A stretch of DNA of 46,456 bases from Candidatus Merdivicinus intestinigallinarum (GTDB lineage: Bacteria > Bacillota > Clostridia > Oscillospirales > Ruminococcaceae), in NCBI GenBank assembly GCA_018713335.1, contig DVOW01000025.1, forward strand, positions 1 through 46,456, in the 5' to 3' direction. Each line of letters starts with the position of its first letter. Position 1 is the stretch's first letter. Both the position numbers and the translations under genes were made by a program. Below the pieces are notes generated by a model, which made no database searches, was not told where the DNA came from, and saw nothing but the letters and a program-made list of their open reading frames with translations. Of this stretch, positions 21,053 to 29,477 are shown one piece after another.

Positions 21053-21292
21053 ATGAAACTTCGTATCAGGGATTTAAGGGAAGATAAGGATTTAAGTCAG
21101 GAAAAGGTAGGATTAGCAATTAACGTACCACAGAGAACATATGCTTATTATGAAACCGGTGGAAGAATGATTCCGCCGCAGGTTTTATGTGCGCTAGCCG
21201 ATTTTTATGGCGTCAGCGTGGATTATCTGCTTGGCCGTACCGATATTCCGGAAACTGCTGACCAAATTTTGAAACAACTGGAAAAGAAATAA
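21053..21292 (+). CDS. XRE-family transcriptional regulator
   Basis: 79 residues from ATG 21053 (GAGGTGAT just upstream). The Cro/CI-type HTH covers residues about 5-60 (LREDKDLSQEKVGLAINVPQRT, then YETGGRMIPPQ and LADFYGVSVDYLLG). Typical of small stand-alone repressors; together with the divergent small gene and the inverted operators it forms a compact autoregulated unit. Its base composition is more AT-rich than the neighbours, which hints at acquisition. Confidence 0.85.
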   Translation: MKLRIRDLREDKDLSQEKVGLAINVPQRTYAYYETGGRMIPPQVLCALADFYGVSVDYLLGRTDIPETADQILKQLEKK

Positions 21293-21295
21293 TTT

Positions 21296-21586
21296 GTAGG
21301 GGACGGGTTTCCCGTCCCGCGTTTTTTTCAGAACGTTTCGGCCTTTTACGCGGGCCGGGGGACCCGGCCCCTACGAATCTCCTCCTACCTTCCGGGAAAA
21401 CTGTAGGGGACTGTCGTGAATAAATTCACGACGGCCCCTACAACGGGACAGCCTGCCGTTCCGGGTGGGCGTCGGGGACGCCGCCCCCTACAATTCAAAA
21501 CCGCATTGGTTTCGTAGGGGCGCGCATTGCGCGCCCGGGGATTATCCGGGGTAAAAATTTGAGGGCGGCCGATGGCCGCCCCTACA
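21296..21586. repeat. Cluster of six GTAGGGG-bounded palindromic (REP-like) repeats
   Basis: Units: 21296-21319 (GTAGGGGACGGG / CCCGTCCC), 21350-21375 (reverse, ends GGCCCCTAC), 21402-21443 (GTAGGGG at one end and CCCCTAC at the other, arms GTCGTGAAT/ATTCACGAC), 21463-21492 (reverse, GGCGTC/GACGCC), 21513-21540 (GTAGGGGCGCGC / GCGCGCCC) and 21563-21586 (reverse, GGGCGGCC / GGCCGCCCCTAC). All share GTAGGGG at an edge but have different palindrome sequences. A seventh lies at 11950-11973. Confidence 0.75.
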
Positions 21587-21617
21587 ATTTTGGGGAAACG
21601 GCGGCGGGGCCTCCATG

Positions 21618-21657
21618 CCCAAATAAAATGGACGGACCCTTGTTGTCGGGTCCGCCC
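21618..21657 (-). terminator. Terminator of the alcohol dehydrogenase gene
   Basis: Minus strand GGGCGGACCC / GGGTCCGTCC stem (21657-21648, 21639-21630) with ATTTTATTT after it. Confidence 0.7.
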
Positions 21658-21674
21658 AAAGGAAAAGGATGGCT

Positions 21675-22889
21675 TTAGAAATCGACTTCGGTGTCGTAGT
21701 AGCAGGCTTTCAGCAGCTTCTCCATCTCTTCCTGGGTGGGAATCCGGGGGTTGGAGCCGGTGCAGGCGTCGCCGATGGCGTTCTTGGCGATTTCAGGCAG
21801 TCTTTCCAGGAACACGTTCTCGGGAACGAAGCCGTTTTCAGTGGGGTAGCTGTCCGCGCCGTAGTTCTTGATGCAGTGGGGGATGTTCAGCTTGTCGTTC
21901 ATGCCGCGGAGGAAGTCGATGAGGAGGGAAACCTTCTCGTCGTCGTCCTCGCCGCCCAGGCCCATGTAGTCCGCGATGACGCCGTAGCGTTTCTTAGCAG
22001 TTTCGTCCTTGGCGTTGAAAGCGATGACCTTGGGCAGGTACATGGCGTTGGCAGCACCGTGGATGATGTGCGCGCCGTAATCAGCGAAAGCAGCGCCGGT
22101 CTTGTGGGCCATGGAGTGAACGATGCCCAGCAGGGCGTTGGAGAAGGCCATACCGGCCAGGCACTGGGCGTCGTGCATGGCGTCGCGTTTGGCCATGTCG
22201 CCGTTGTAGGAATCTACCAGGTCGTCCTGGATGGATTTAATGGCGAAAATAGCCAGCGGGTCGGTATAAGCGCAGTTGGCGGTGGAAACATAAGCTTCGA
22301 TGGCGTGGGTCATGGCGTCCATGCCGGTGTGGGCAACCAGCTTCTTGGGCATGGTTTCGGCCAGATCGGGGTCAACGATGGCCACGTCGGGGGTGATTTC
22401 AAAGTCCGCGATGGGGTATTTGATGCCCTTCTGGTAATCGGTGATGATGGAGAAGGCCGTTACCTCGGTAGCGGTGCCGGAGGTGGAGGAAATGGCGCAG
22501 AAATGGGCTTTCTGCCGGAGCTTCGGCAGGCCGAAGACTTTGCACATATCCTCAAAGGTCACTTCGGGGTGCTCATATTTAATCCACATGGCTTTGGCCG
22601 CGTCGATGGGAGAGCCGCCGCCCATGGCGATGATCCAGTCGGGCTGGAACTTCTGCATGGCCTCGGCGCCCTTCATAACGGTTTCAACGGAGGGGTCCGG
22701 CTCGATGCCCTCAAACAGCTCTACTTCCATGCCGGCTTCTTTCAGGTAAGAAACGGCTTTGTCTAAGAAGCCGAATTTCTTCATGGAGCCGCCGCCGACG
22801 CAAACCATGGCTCTCTTGCCTTCAAATGTTTTCAGGGCTTCCAAAGAGCCTTTGCCGTGGTACAAATCTCTGGGTAATGTAAAACGCAT
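21675..22889 (-). CDS. Iron-containing alcohol dehydrogenase
   Basis: 404 residues from ATG 22889 (AAAGGAG 11 nt upstream). Group III alcohol dehydrogenase: N-terminal nucleotide fold with GGGS (about 34) and MGGGSPIDAAK (about 100), then a helical domain with metal ligands in GMDAMTHAIE and HSMAHKTGAAF...HIIHG. It interconverts aldehydes or ketones and alcohols with NAD(P)H, as in fermentative NADH disposal. The exact substrate (ethanol, butanol, other) is not fixed. Single gene, divergent from DUF1905. Confidence 0.92.
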   Translation of the reverse strand: MRFTLPRDLYHGKGSLEALKTFEGKRAMVCVGGGSMKKFGFLDKAVSYLKEAGMEVELFEGIEPDPSVETVMKGAEAMQKFQPDWIIAMGGGSPIDAAKAMWIKYEHPEVTFEDMCKVFGLPKLRQKAHFCAISSTSGTATEVTAFSIITDYQKGIKYPIADFEITPDVAIVDPDLAETMPKKLVAHTGMDAMTHAIEAYVSTANCAYTDPLAIFAIKSIQDDLVDSYNGDMAKRDAMHDAQCLAGMAFSNALLGIVHSMAHKTGAAFADYGAHIIHGAANAMYLPKVIAFNAKDETAKKRYGVIADYMGLGGEDDDEKVSLLIDFLRGMNDKLNIPHCIKNYGADSYPTENGFVPENVFLERLPEIAKNAIGDACTGSNPRIPTQEEMEKLLKACYYDTEVDF

Positions 22890-22992
22890 AGTCCATAATC
22901 TCCTTTGATGCAGCAGGGTGGTACATTGATATTTTTGGAACAAAATTCACGAAAGTTTTTCAGAATCCGTCCCTTTGATATTATTTTAACAT

Positions 22993-23021
22993 TGAATTTC
23001 TCCTTTGGGTAATGTATAATT
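22993..23021 (+). promoter_or_regulatory. Promoter of the DUF1905/LysR genes
   Basis: TTGAAT (22993-22998), 17 bp, TATAAT (23016-23021), 47 bp before ATG 23068. Confidence 0.75.
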
Positions 23022-23067
23022 AATATAGTGGATATATAGAAAAACACATGACTGAAAGGAGCCGGTT

Positions 23068-23337
23068 ATGAACGCCCGCCGCTATGAATTCGACGCCCTT
23101 CTCCGCCGGGCCGGCGATATGGACGCCGCTTATGTGGAGTTCCCCTTTGACGTCCGGGAGGAGTTTGGCAAAGGCCGGGTAAAGGTCCGCGCCCTGTTTG
23201 ACGGGGCCCCTTATGAGGGGAGCCTGGTGCGGATGAAAACGCCCTGCCATATCATCGGGGTGCGCAAGGATATCCGGGCCAAAATCGGGAAGCAGCCGGG
23301 GGACACGGTCCATGTGGTCATTTGGGAACGGGCGTAA
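23068..23337 (+). CDS. DUF1905 protein
   Basis: 89 residues, the full length of a stand-alone DUF1905 domain (a small beta-barrel-like fold): [21 protein letters not shown] is the conserved start, [17 protein letters not shown] the conserved middle and GDTVHVVI the end. The biochemical function of the family is not established. Starts at ATG 23068 after AAAGGAGCCGG. LysR follows 21 bp later on the same strand and is probably co-transcribed. Confidence 0.88.
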   Translation: MNARRYEFDALLRRAGDMDAAYVEFPFDVREEFGKGRVKVRALFDGAPYEGSLVRMKTPCHIIGVRKDIRAKIGKQPGDTVHVVIWERA

Positions 23338-23358
23338 TCTGCGGGTCAGGAGGCGGCG

Positions 23359-24285
23359 ATGAATACTTCATATCTGAAATATGTGGTGGAAGTGGGACGG
23401 GTCCAGTCCATTACCAAGGCCGCCCAGAACCTTTATATGGGCCAGCCCAATTTGAGCAAGGCCATCAAGGAGCTGGAAAAGGAGATCGGTATCACCATCT
23501 TCCGCCGGACGGCCAAGGGTGTGGTGCCCACCGCCAAGGGCAAGGAATTTTTGGGCTATGCCCAGGGGATCCTCTCCCAGATCAACGAGCTGGAATCCCT
23601 CTATAAGCCCCGGAACGAAAACGCCCTGGAGCTGAGCATCGCCATGCCCCGGTCGGCCAGATCCTCCATGGTCTTTGCGGCATATTTGAACAGCCGTCCG
23701 GATTTGGAGCACATCGACATCCATTTTAAAGAAACCGGCGCGATCAACGCGGTGCATTTGGTTTCCGGCGGAGAAATGGATCTGGGGGTCATCCGGTACC
23801 AGGCCAGCCAGCAGGGGTATTTTCAGAAGCTCCTGGAGCAGTCGGGGCTGGAAAGCGAGGTGCTGGGCAGGTTCCGGATGCAGCTGATGATGTCCGAGGA
23901 CCATCCTCTGGCCCAGCTGCCGGAGATCAGCTACCCTATGCTGGCCGGTTATACGGAGATTGTCCACGGGGATTACCCGGCGCCGTCCCTGTCCTTCAGC
24001 CAGATCCGGCGGGGGGCCGGGCTGGAAGCGCACCTTAAACGGATCACCGTCTATGACCGGGGCAGCCAGTACGACCTTTTGCGGCATATCCCCGGCAGCT
24101 TCCTCTGGGCAGCCCCGGTCCCTGAGGAGATCCTCTCCCGCAACCGGCTGGTGCTGCGGCCATGCGGGCTGTCGGACGTGGTGAACCTGGAGGTTTTGAT
24201 CCGCCCGGCCGGGGCGGAGCTGCCGAAAGCGGCGGCGGATTTTTTGAAAGTCCTCCGGGAATCCGCACAAAATTTTGAAGAGTAG
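23359..24285 (+). CDS. LysR-family transcriptional regulator
   Basis: 308 residues, usual length. N-terminal winged HTH (residues 1-60: YLKYVVEVGRVQSITKAAQNL, then QPNLSKAIKELEKEIG and FRRTAKGVVPTAKG). The rest is the periplasmic-binding-protein-like effector domain with a linker helix at about 62-85. Ligand and target unknown; the usual arrangement (divergent target gene) would point to nothing obvious here, since the neighbouring alcohol dehydrogenase is separated by DUF1905. AGGAGG lies just before ATG 23359. Confidence 0.9.
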   Translation: MNTSYLKYVVEVGRVQSITKAAQNLYMGQPNLSKAIKELEKEIGITIFRRTAKGVVPTAKGKEFLGYAQGILSQINELESLYKPRNENALELSIAMPRSARSSMVFAAYLNSRPDLEHIDIHFKETGAINAVHLVSGGEMDLGVIRYQASQQGYFQKLLEQSGLESEVLGRFRMQLMMSEDHPLAQLPEISYPMLAGYTEIVHGDYPAPSLSFSQIRRGAGLEAHLKRITVYDRGSQYDLLRHIPGSFLWAAPVPEEILSRNRLVLRPCGLSDVVNLEVLIRPAGAELPKAAADFLKVLRESAQNFEE

Positions 24286-24311
24286 CGATATTCAGTGTTT
24301 TAAAATGGGTA

Positions 24312-24340
24312 TTGATTTTTGTTTCCGAATATGATATACT
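24312..24340 (+). promoter_or_regulatory. Promoter of the XRE-cupin regulator
   Basis: TTGATT (24312-24317), 17 bp, TATACT (24335-24340), 43 bp before ATG 24384. Confidence 0.7.
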
Positions 24341-24383
24341 GAATATTAATTTACAAGAAATTCCTGGAAGTGAGGGAAATAAT

Positions 24384-24947
24384 ATGAATGAAAGCATTAA
24401 AGAGATCGCGGAGCGCCTGCGGGGCCTGCGGGAGATTTTGGAATTTTCCGTGGAGGAAATGGCCGAGGCCACGGACGTAAGCCCGGAGCAGTACGCAGCC
24501 TATGAATCCGGCGAGCAGGATTTTTCCGTCACATTCCTGGGAAAATGCGCCGCCAAATTCAAGGTGGACATTGTGGAGCTGTTAAGCGGCAGCGACCCCA
24601 AGCTCAAATCCTATTCGGTGGTCCGGAAAGGCCAGGGCCTCTCTGTGTCCCGCCGGGAAAATTTCCAGTACCAGCACCTGGCTTATAAGTTCAGCGGCAA
24701 GCTGGCGGATCCTTACCTGGTGGACGCCCCGTACATAGAGAGCCAGCAGGACGCGCCTATCGCCATGTCCCAGCATGAGGGGCAGGAGTTTGACTACATC
24801 CTGTCCGGCACCCTAAAGGTGATTGTCAACGGCAAGGAAAAGATCTTGAACGAAGGGGACGCTATTTACTACGATTCCTCCAAGCCCCACGGCATGATCG
24901 CCGTCAGCAAGGAAGGCTGCCGGTTTTTGGCGTACCTGGTAAAATAA
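24384..24947 (+). CDS. XRE-cupin transcriptional regulator
   Basis: 187 residues from ATG 24384. Residues about 8-65 are a Cro/CI-type HTH (LREILEFSVEEMAEATDVSPEQYAAY) and residues about 110-185 a cupin barrel (HEGQEFDYILSGTLKVIVNGKE, then GDAIYYDSSKPHGM). This two-domain plan is that of the SutR/PuuR-like regulators that sense small metabolites. In many Clostridia such a gene precedes an acyl-CoA synthetase; here it is alone and followed by a terminator, so its target is not visible. Confidence 0.9.
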   Translation: MNESIKEIAERLRGLREILEFSVEEMAEATDVSPEQYAAYESGEQDFSVTFLGKCAAKFKVDIVELLSGSDPKLKSYSVVRKGQGLSVSRRENFQYQHLAYKFSGKLADPYLVDAPYIESQQDAPIAMSQHEGQEFDYILSGTLKVIVNGKEKILNEGDAIYYDSSKPHGMIAVSKEGCRFLAYLVK

Positions 24948-24955
24948 TGAGAATG

Positions 24956-24993
24956 ACCCCCGGACGGAAGGGACCCGTCCGGGGGAGTTTTTT
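24956..24993. terminator. Terminator between the XRE-cupin gene and the lipoprotein gene
   Basis: CCCCCGGACGG / CCGTCCGGGGG perfect stem with AAGGGAC loop, followed by GTTTTTT. The minus-strand lipoprotein gene ends 15 bp beyond, so it may serve both. Confidence 0.85.
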
Positions 24994-25007
24994 GCAGAAA
25001 ATAGGCC

Positions 25008-25619
25008 CTATTCAGGCCAGGTGAGCCAGCACAGTGTGTCCGGTCGGATGTAGCCGGAATCGTCCAGGGCCACATCCAGGACAGCGGCGGCTTCGTCCGA
25101 TCCCACAGCCCATTCCAGGCGAAGATAAAGGTCGGCAATATAATAAGCGGAGCCGCCCCCTTCTTCCCAGGAACTGACGGCGTGATTCTGTTTTGCGAAG
25201 GCCTGTGCAAAGGTTTTTTCCGGTACCTCCAGTGGGGTTTCTGCAAAAAAATCCTTTACAGTCCCCTGGAGGCGCCGGGGCTTTGCGGTCCCCGGAAGCG
25301 AATAAGTCCCAGTTTCCTTATCGTAAGTTCCCAGAAAAACAATTTCAGCGTTCAGCTCTGGGAGCGCAGCAAGGTATTCCCCGCCATGATAAAATTCCGC
25401 TTCCTCTCCGCCGGACTGGAGAAACTCCTCATACGTCATTTCTTGGTAAGCAAGGATTTCCGGCTTCAATCTGCCGGATAAAGATGGCTGCGTTTCCTCA
25501 TTGCTTTGTGCGGAAGATTCCTCCGATCCGTAACCTATGGAGGATTCCGGCGGGACGTCCGCCGGTCCGCAGGCGCAAAGCAGCAGGGCCGCCAGACAGA
25601 TGGGCCACATTCTTTTCAC
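25008..25619 (-). CDS. Putative lipoprotein
   Basis: 203 residues from GTG 25619 (GAGAGGGGGG upstream). Lipoprotein signal: basic start, hydrophobic core ICLAALLL and lipobox LCAC, then a low-complexity Ser/Glu linker. The mature part (about 45-203) is acidic with YKGGEYL-like and SYYIADLYLRLEWAVG stretches; I do not recognise the domain. Anchored to the outer face of the membrane. A truncated relative of its signal region lies immediately upstream at 25690-25818. Confidence 0.75.
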   Translation of the reverse strand: MKRMWPICLAALLLCACGPADVPPESSIGYGSEESSAQSNEETQPSLSGRLKPEILAYQEMTYEEFLQSGGEEAEFYHGGEYLAALPELNAEIVFLGTYDKETGTYSLPGTAKPRRLQGTVKDFFAETPLEVPEKTFAQAFAKQNHAVSSWEEGGGSAYYIADLYLRLEWAVGSDEAAAVLDVALDDSGYIRPDTLCWLTWPE

Positions 25620-25689
25620 TGTGCGTCCCCCCTCTCTGCCTTCATCATAACATGGATCCCGGAAAAAATCCATAGTTTTCAGCTTGCTA

Positions 25690-25818
25690 TTACCGAATGG
25701 TATAAATGATGCTTTTTGACTTTTGCAATGGGGGTTCCCCGCGTTTTTTCGGGGACTGGGCCGTTCCGCAGGCCGAAAGAAGCAGCGCCGCAAGGCAGAT
25801 GGCAGCCCATTTTTTCAT
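25690..25818 (-). pseudogene. Truncated lipoprotein (twin of the neighbouring gene's signal region)
   Basis: ATG 25818 after AAAGGGATGAGAAG opens a 42-residue frame: MKKWAAICLAALLLSACG with a complete lipobox, then a short basic tail (SPKKRGEPPLQKSKS) that ends at TAA 25690. The signal peptide is almost the same as that of the lipoprotein downstream (ICLAALLLxACG in both). Either a remnant of a duplicated lipoprotein gene after a deletion, or a genuinely short lipopeptide. The mature part is too short to be a domain. Confidence 0.55.
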
Positions 25819-25850
25819 ACTTCTCATCCCTTTCCGCGAAAACCGGCGGA

Positions 25851-26486
25851 TCATTCTGCCGGGGACTCTTCCTCCCAGTTCCCTCGGGTATATTCCGGGT
25901 TCACCATGTCGCTGATGCCCGCCAGGAGCATGAGGATGCCCTGCACCCGATGGAACTGGACCACATAAACGCCTTTCCCTTCTTTTTTATCTTCCGCGAT
26001 CAAATCCGCCGCCAGAAGGGGCTTTAAGTGATGGTAAACCTGCCCGGTGGAGCTGTATCCGCATTCCTCCACCAGCTGGGCCACAGTCATGGGCTTTTTC
26101 AGGATGGCCAGCAGGATATTCAGCCGGTCGCTGCTGCCGATGCAGGCCAGAACCTTTTCCGCCGTGTGGTTTGTAATGAGCTCCAGCAGCTGATCGGCGC
26201 TGACCCCATTGCGAATCCAGTTGGACTGCCGGTCCCCGGAGGAAAATACCCCCAGATAGGTGATCCGGCCGGTATCCCCGCTTTCCCCGCAGGTGTCCTC
26301 CAGCCGGTCCATAATGGACTGAATGGCCGGGTCGGGGTGCATTTTCCCCACTTTCTCAATGTGCCCCACTTTTTTGTGGTCGGCCTCCGGCTCAGAAGGC
26401 TGCGGGCTTATCATTCCCAGCATCTCTTTGATGTCCGCCAGTTCCTTTTTCAGTTCGTCGATTTCCAATCCGTAATTGCGTTCCAT
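25851..26486 (-). CDS. ArsR-type winged-helix regulator with N-terminal coiled coil
   Basis: 211 residues. Residues 5-25 predict a coiled coil (LEIDELKKELADIKEMLG); about 85-110 are of unknown fold; residues about 115-195 are a winged HTH of the ArsR/HTH_20 kind (SSDRLNILLAILKKPMTVAQLVEE, STGQVYHHLKPLLAADLI, then the wing KGVYVV). The metal-binding cysteines of classical ArsR (ELCVCDL) are absent, so it senses something else. Starts at ATG 26486; no divergent target is obvious apart from nagB. Confidence 0.82.
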   Translation of the reverse strand: MERNYGLEIDELKKELADIKEMLGMISPQPSEPEADHKKVGHIEKVGKMHPDPAIQSIMDRLEDTCGESGDTGRITYLGVFSSGDRQSNWIRNGVSADQLLELITNHTAEKVLACIGSSDRLNILLAILKKPMTVAQLVEECGYSSTGQVYHHLKPLLAADLIAEDKKEGKGVYVVQFHRVQGILMLLAGISDMVNPEYTRGNWEEESPAE

Positions 26487-26651
26487 AAAATCACCTCATT
26501 TTTAATTTATCGGATTTCCGTAATTTCATAATATCACAACGCAAGCGGTTTGCCAATACGTTTTTCCAAAATTCCGAAAAATAAAATACAGGGCAAGATC
26601 CGGCTTTTTGGAATCCTTTGGTTACTTTTCCGGATTTCTGCTGGAAAACAG

Positions 26652-26680
26652 TGGACACCCGGCCCTTTGCGTGGTATACT
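26652..26680 (+). promoter_or_regulatory. nagB promoter
   Basis: TGGACA (26652-26657), 17 bp, TATACT (26675-26680), one mismatch from consensus at each hexamer; 29 bp before the start. Confidence 0.75.
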
Positions 26681-26709
26681 GGAGATAGAATTTACTGCAA
26701 AGGGGTTTG

Positions 26710-27471
26710 ATGGACATGATGAAAATTATCAAAGCCAAGGATTACGCGGATTTGAGCCGCAAAGCCGCCAACATTATCGCGGCGCAGGTGGTCTTGAACC
26801 CGGAATCCGTCCTGGGCCTGGCCACTGGTTCCTCCCCTCTGGGCCTTTACGCGGAGCTGATTAAAGGATACGAGAACGGGGACCTGGATTTCTCCAAGGT
26901 CCGCACTGTCAACCTGGATGAGTACCGGGGCCTGACCAAGGATAACGATCAGAGCTACGCTTATTTCATGCGGGAGAACCTGTTCAAGCACATCAACATT
27001 GATATGAAGAACACCAACGTCCCCGACGGCACCGAGCCAGATGCGGAAAAAGAGTGCGCCCGTTACGACGCGGTGATCGAGAGCATGGGCGGCGTGGATA
27101 TCCAGCTGCTGGGCATCGGCCTCACCGGACATATTGGCTTCAACGAGCCCGCCGACGAGTTCAAAAAGGGCACCAACTGCGTGGACCTGGACCCCAAAAC
27201 CATCGAGTCCAATTCCCGGTTCTTCGCTTCCATTGACCATGTGCCCAAACAGGCCTACACCATGGGCATCCAGTCCATTATGAAATCCAAAAAGATCCTG
27301 CTCATCGCCAACGGCGAGGGCAAAGCGGAGATCCTTTATAAAGCCTGCTGCGGCCCCATTACCCCCCATGTGCCGGCTTCCGTCCTCCAGCTGCACCCGG
27401 ATGTAGTGGTTGTGGCGGACGAACCGGCCCTGAAGGTCATTTCGGAAAAATGTCCAGAATGCATCGGCTGA
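26710..27471 (+). CDS. nagB: Glucosamine-6-phosphate deaminase
   Basis: Converts glucosamine-6-phosphate to fructose-6-phosphate and ammonia in amino-sugar catabolism, cytoplasmic. 253 residues. Motifs: LGLATGSSPLG (phosphate loop, about 36-46), VNLDEYRG (catalytic-type Asp near 72), GIGLTGHIGFNEP (His of the ring-opening step) and IANGEGKAEIL. ATG 26710 lies 6 nt after AAAGG; in-frame ATG codons at 26716 and 26719 are alternatives. Single gene, no nagA neighbour; its expression is from the promoter at 26652-26680. Confidence 0.95.
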   Translation: MDMMKIIKAKDYADLSRKAANIIAAQVVLNPESVLGLATGSSPLGLYAELIKGYENGDLDFSKVRTVNLDEYRGLTKDNDQSYAYFMRENLFKHINIDMKNTNVPDGTEPDAEKECARYDAVIESMGGVDIQLLGIGLTGHIGFNEPADEFKKGTNCVDLDPKTIESNSRFFASIDHVPKQAYTMGIQSIMKSKKILLIANGEGKAEILYKACCGPITPHVPASVLQLHPDVVVVADEPALKVISEKCPECIG

Positions 27472-27558
27472 GGTCCACTCTGAATTTTCCCGGCAATTTA
27501 CTGCGGCGGGCAATGGCAGTCCCAAGATCAGGCCCTCTGCTTGTGTGAAGGAAACACT

Positions 27559-27596
27559 AAAAAATAATTTCCACAGCTTTGTGGGAATTATTTTTT
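27559..27596. terminator. Terminator after nagB
   Basis: AAAATAATTTCCACA / TGTGGGAATTATTTT stem with GCTT loop, A-run before and TTTTTT after: works in both directions. Confidence 0.75.
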
Positions 27597-27612
27597 GCTC
27601 CTATTAAAAAGA

Positions 27613-27647
27613 TAGAAAAACAGAACCGCCCTCATCGGGCGGCTCTG
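27613..27647 (-). terminator. Terminator of the ABC importer operon
   Basis: Minus strand CAGAGCCGCCC / GGGCGGTTCTG stem followed by TTTTTC. Confidence 0.8.
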
Positions 27648-27676
27648 TAAGGCTGCAAATCTGGATTCTTTACGTC

Positions 27677-29434
27677 TTATTCGGTGTACTGTTTGCCGAA
27701 TTCCAGCGCATTTTCATATTCTACTTTGAACCATTCCAGAAAATCATTGATGCCAAGCCCTTCCGCTTTAGAAATCATTTCTTCTTTCAAAGCATCGTAT
27801 TCTGCCTGATCCTCAGCAAAAATCATCTGCCAGGATATTGTCTTTACCACATCGCCGACACGGGAGGAAATCTGTTCCATTTCATCCGTCATAAGAGGCG
27901 CGATAAAGAAGGGCTTTTCCACAACCAGATTGTTTTTTACGGAGTAATCAACAGAATCATTCGCGTCATAGTCCTCCATCCAGGTTGTTTCCAAAAGGGT
28001 CTTTTCCGGCGCATAATCCTTTTCCGGCCAATACTGAGAGTCAAGAGGCAAGCCGGTGTTGGGATTAATTTCGTTGGCAAAAAATGCGGAAGCGGTAAGA
28101 GGAGAACCGCCCTGGTCGTGTTTGCGGCCATCGGGGAGCAGCTTTTCCGGATTATTTGCAAACTCATAATAAGTTTCGGTGCGGTACGGCTGCCCGTTTT
28201 CATCATAATCCCACAAAGCGTCCGGACCCTGTACGCCGTTTACAGCGAACATATTGGCGTCATAATCGTAGAAATAATTGACGAACTCCATACATTTTTC
28301 CGGATATTCCGTAGCGGAGGAAACGCCTATGGTCCATTGGTTGCCGATGGGCTGCGTTCCGCCAATTTTGTAGGGTACATCCATCAGGGGAATCGGCATG
28401 TAGCCAACGCCTTTCTGCTTCTGCTCGTAGGTGTTGAAGGTAGGAACGCCCCAGTCGCCGAAAGCGGTCATGATCGTCCGCCCGTCGCCGACTTTCCCCA
28501 TATAATCGTCGAACCGCTGGGTCAGGGAGTCAGGGTCCAGCAGATCCAGCTGGTTCAGCGCGAAGCAGAAGTCCAGGAACTGCATATAGACGCCGTCTTC
28601 CACCAGAAGGGAATCCACTACGCCGTTGGGATCGTTGCGGTAGTCAATCTGAACAAGAGTACCTTCTCCGGGAATTTCATAGCCCATGGTTCCGGCGGCA
28701 AACATGCCTACCGTCATATAAGAACGGTCCCAGTCTTTAAACAGAGACAAACCGTAAACCTTTTTGCCGTCTGCGTTTTCAGGTTCCAGTGCCTGCATCT
28801 CCTGAATAACCGGCACCAGATCCATCAGCGTGCCCACTTCCGGGGAGCCGATTTCTTTATAAAGGTCATAGCGGACCTGCAGACCGGACCAGCCTCTGCT
28901 GTCAGGATAATGCTTGATTCCTGTGCCAACTACAAAGGATTTCCCTTGCCCGTCGCTGAGGGTATCGGCTGTATATTGCAGGGACTCCGCAGCGTTTGCA
29001 TACACATTGGGAACCAGGTCTTTGTAGTCGTCAAAGGCTAGCAGCATATTGCCGACTACAGCATTTTCCACCTGTTTGTAATCTTTGAAGATCACAAGGT
29101 CCGGAAGCTCGCCGCTGGCCATTAGTGCCTGGAGCTTCTGTTCACCCTGGTCGCCGGAAGGCAGCAGGTTAAACTCGATCCCCAGTTTTTCCCGGACGTC
29201 ATCCGCCCACCAGCCTTCAATGATACCGGATTTGTTGGCTGGCATGCTGAGAATATACAGCGAGATCACTTCTCCGGAATCCCCAGTCTGTTCGCTGCTT
29301 TCAGAAGCGGAGGAATCCCCTCCAGTGCTGGTTTCAGTGCTGGTTTCGGTGCTGCTCTGTGGTCCGCTGCCGCAGGATACCATGCCAGCCGCCATTAATC
29401 CTGCCAAGAGGAATGTGAAGATGCGCTTTTTCAT
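27677..29434 (-). CDS. Extracellular solute-binding lipoprotein (oligosaccharide ABC importer)
   Basis: 585 residues. Signal peptide with lipobox MVSCG (C21), then a Ser/Thr/Glu-rich linker to about residue 48 (many TSTETS-type repeats). The mature part has features of LipO-type sugar-binding proteins: a YKQVENAVVGNMLLAFDDY region near 125 and GVQGPDALWDYDENGQPY near 400. Captures a sugar or oligosaccharide outside the membrane and hands it to the two permeases upstream in the same operon. No ATPase gene is here; such importers share a housekeeping MsmX-type ATPase. Confidence 0.9.
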   Translation of the reverse strand: MKKRIFTFLLAGLMAAGMVSCGSGPQSSTETSTETSTGGDSSASESSEQTGDSGEVISLYILSMPANKSGIIEGWWADDVREKLGIEFNLLPSGDQGEQKLQALMASGELPDLVIFKDYKQVENAVVGNMLLAFDDYKDLVPNVYANAAESLQYTADTLSDGQGKSFVVGTGIKHYPDSRGWSGLQVRYDLYKEIGSPEVGTLMDLVPVIQEMQALEPENADGKKVYGLSLFKDWDRSYMTVGMFAAGTMGYEIPGEGTLVQIDYRNDPNGVVDSLLVEDGVYMQFLDFCFALNQLDLLDPDSLTQRFDDYMGKVGDGRTIMTAFGDWGVPTFNTYEQKQKGVGYMPIPLMDVPYKIGGTQPIGNQWTIGVSSATEYPEKCMEFVNYFYDYDANMFAVNGVQGPDALWDYDENGQPYRTETYYEFANNPEKLLPDGRKHDQGGSPLTASAFFANEINPNTGLPLDSQYWPEKDYAPEKTLLETTWMEDYDANDSVDYSVKNNLVVEKPFFIAPLMTDEMEQISSRVGDVVKTISWQMIFAEDQAEYDALKEEMISKAEGLGINDFLEWFKVEYENALEFGKQYTE

Positions 29435-29477
29435 GTTTGTACCTCCTTATACATTGTGCTAAGCACAGTAAATACAA

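Larger units (their letters stand above)
21293..21674. other. Gene-free stretch filled with palindromic repeats
   Basis: No coding sequence is seen. It carries the six bounded palindromes described at 21296-21586, then the terminator of the alcohol dehydrogenase gene at 21618-21657. Confidence 0.7.

Noticed and set aside
21669-22766. A 365-residue open frame opposite the alcohol dehydrogenase
   Set aside because: Shadow of the dehydrogenase; Gly/Val/His-rich, no ribosome site.
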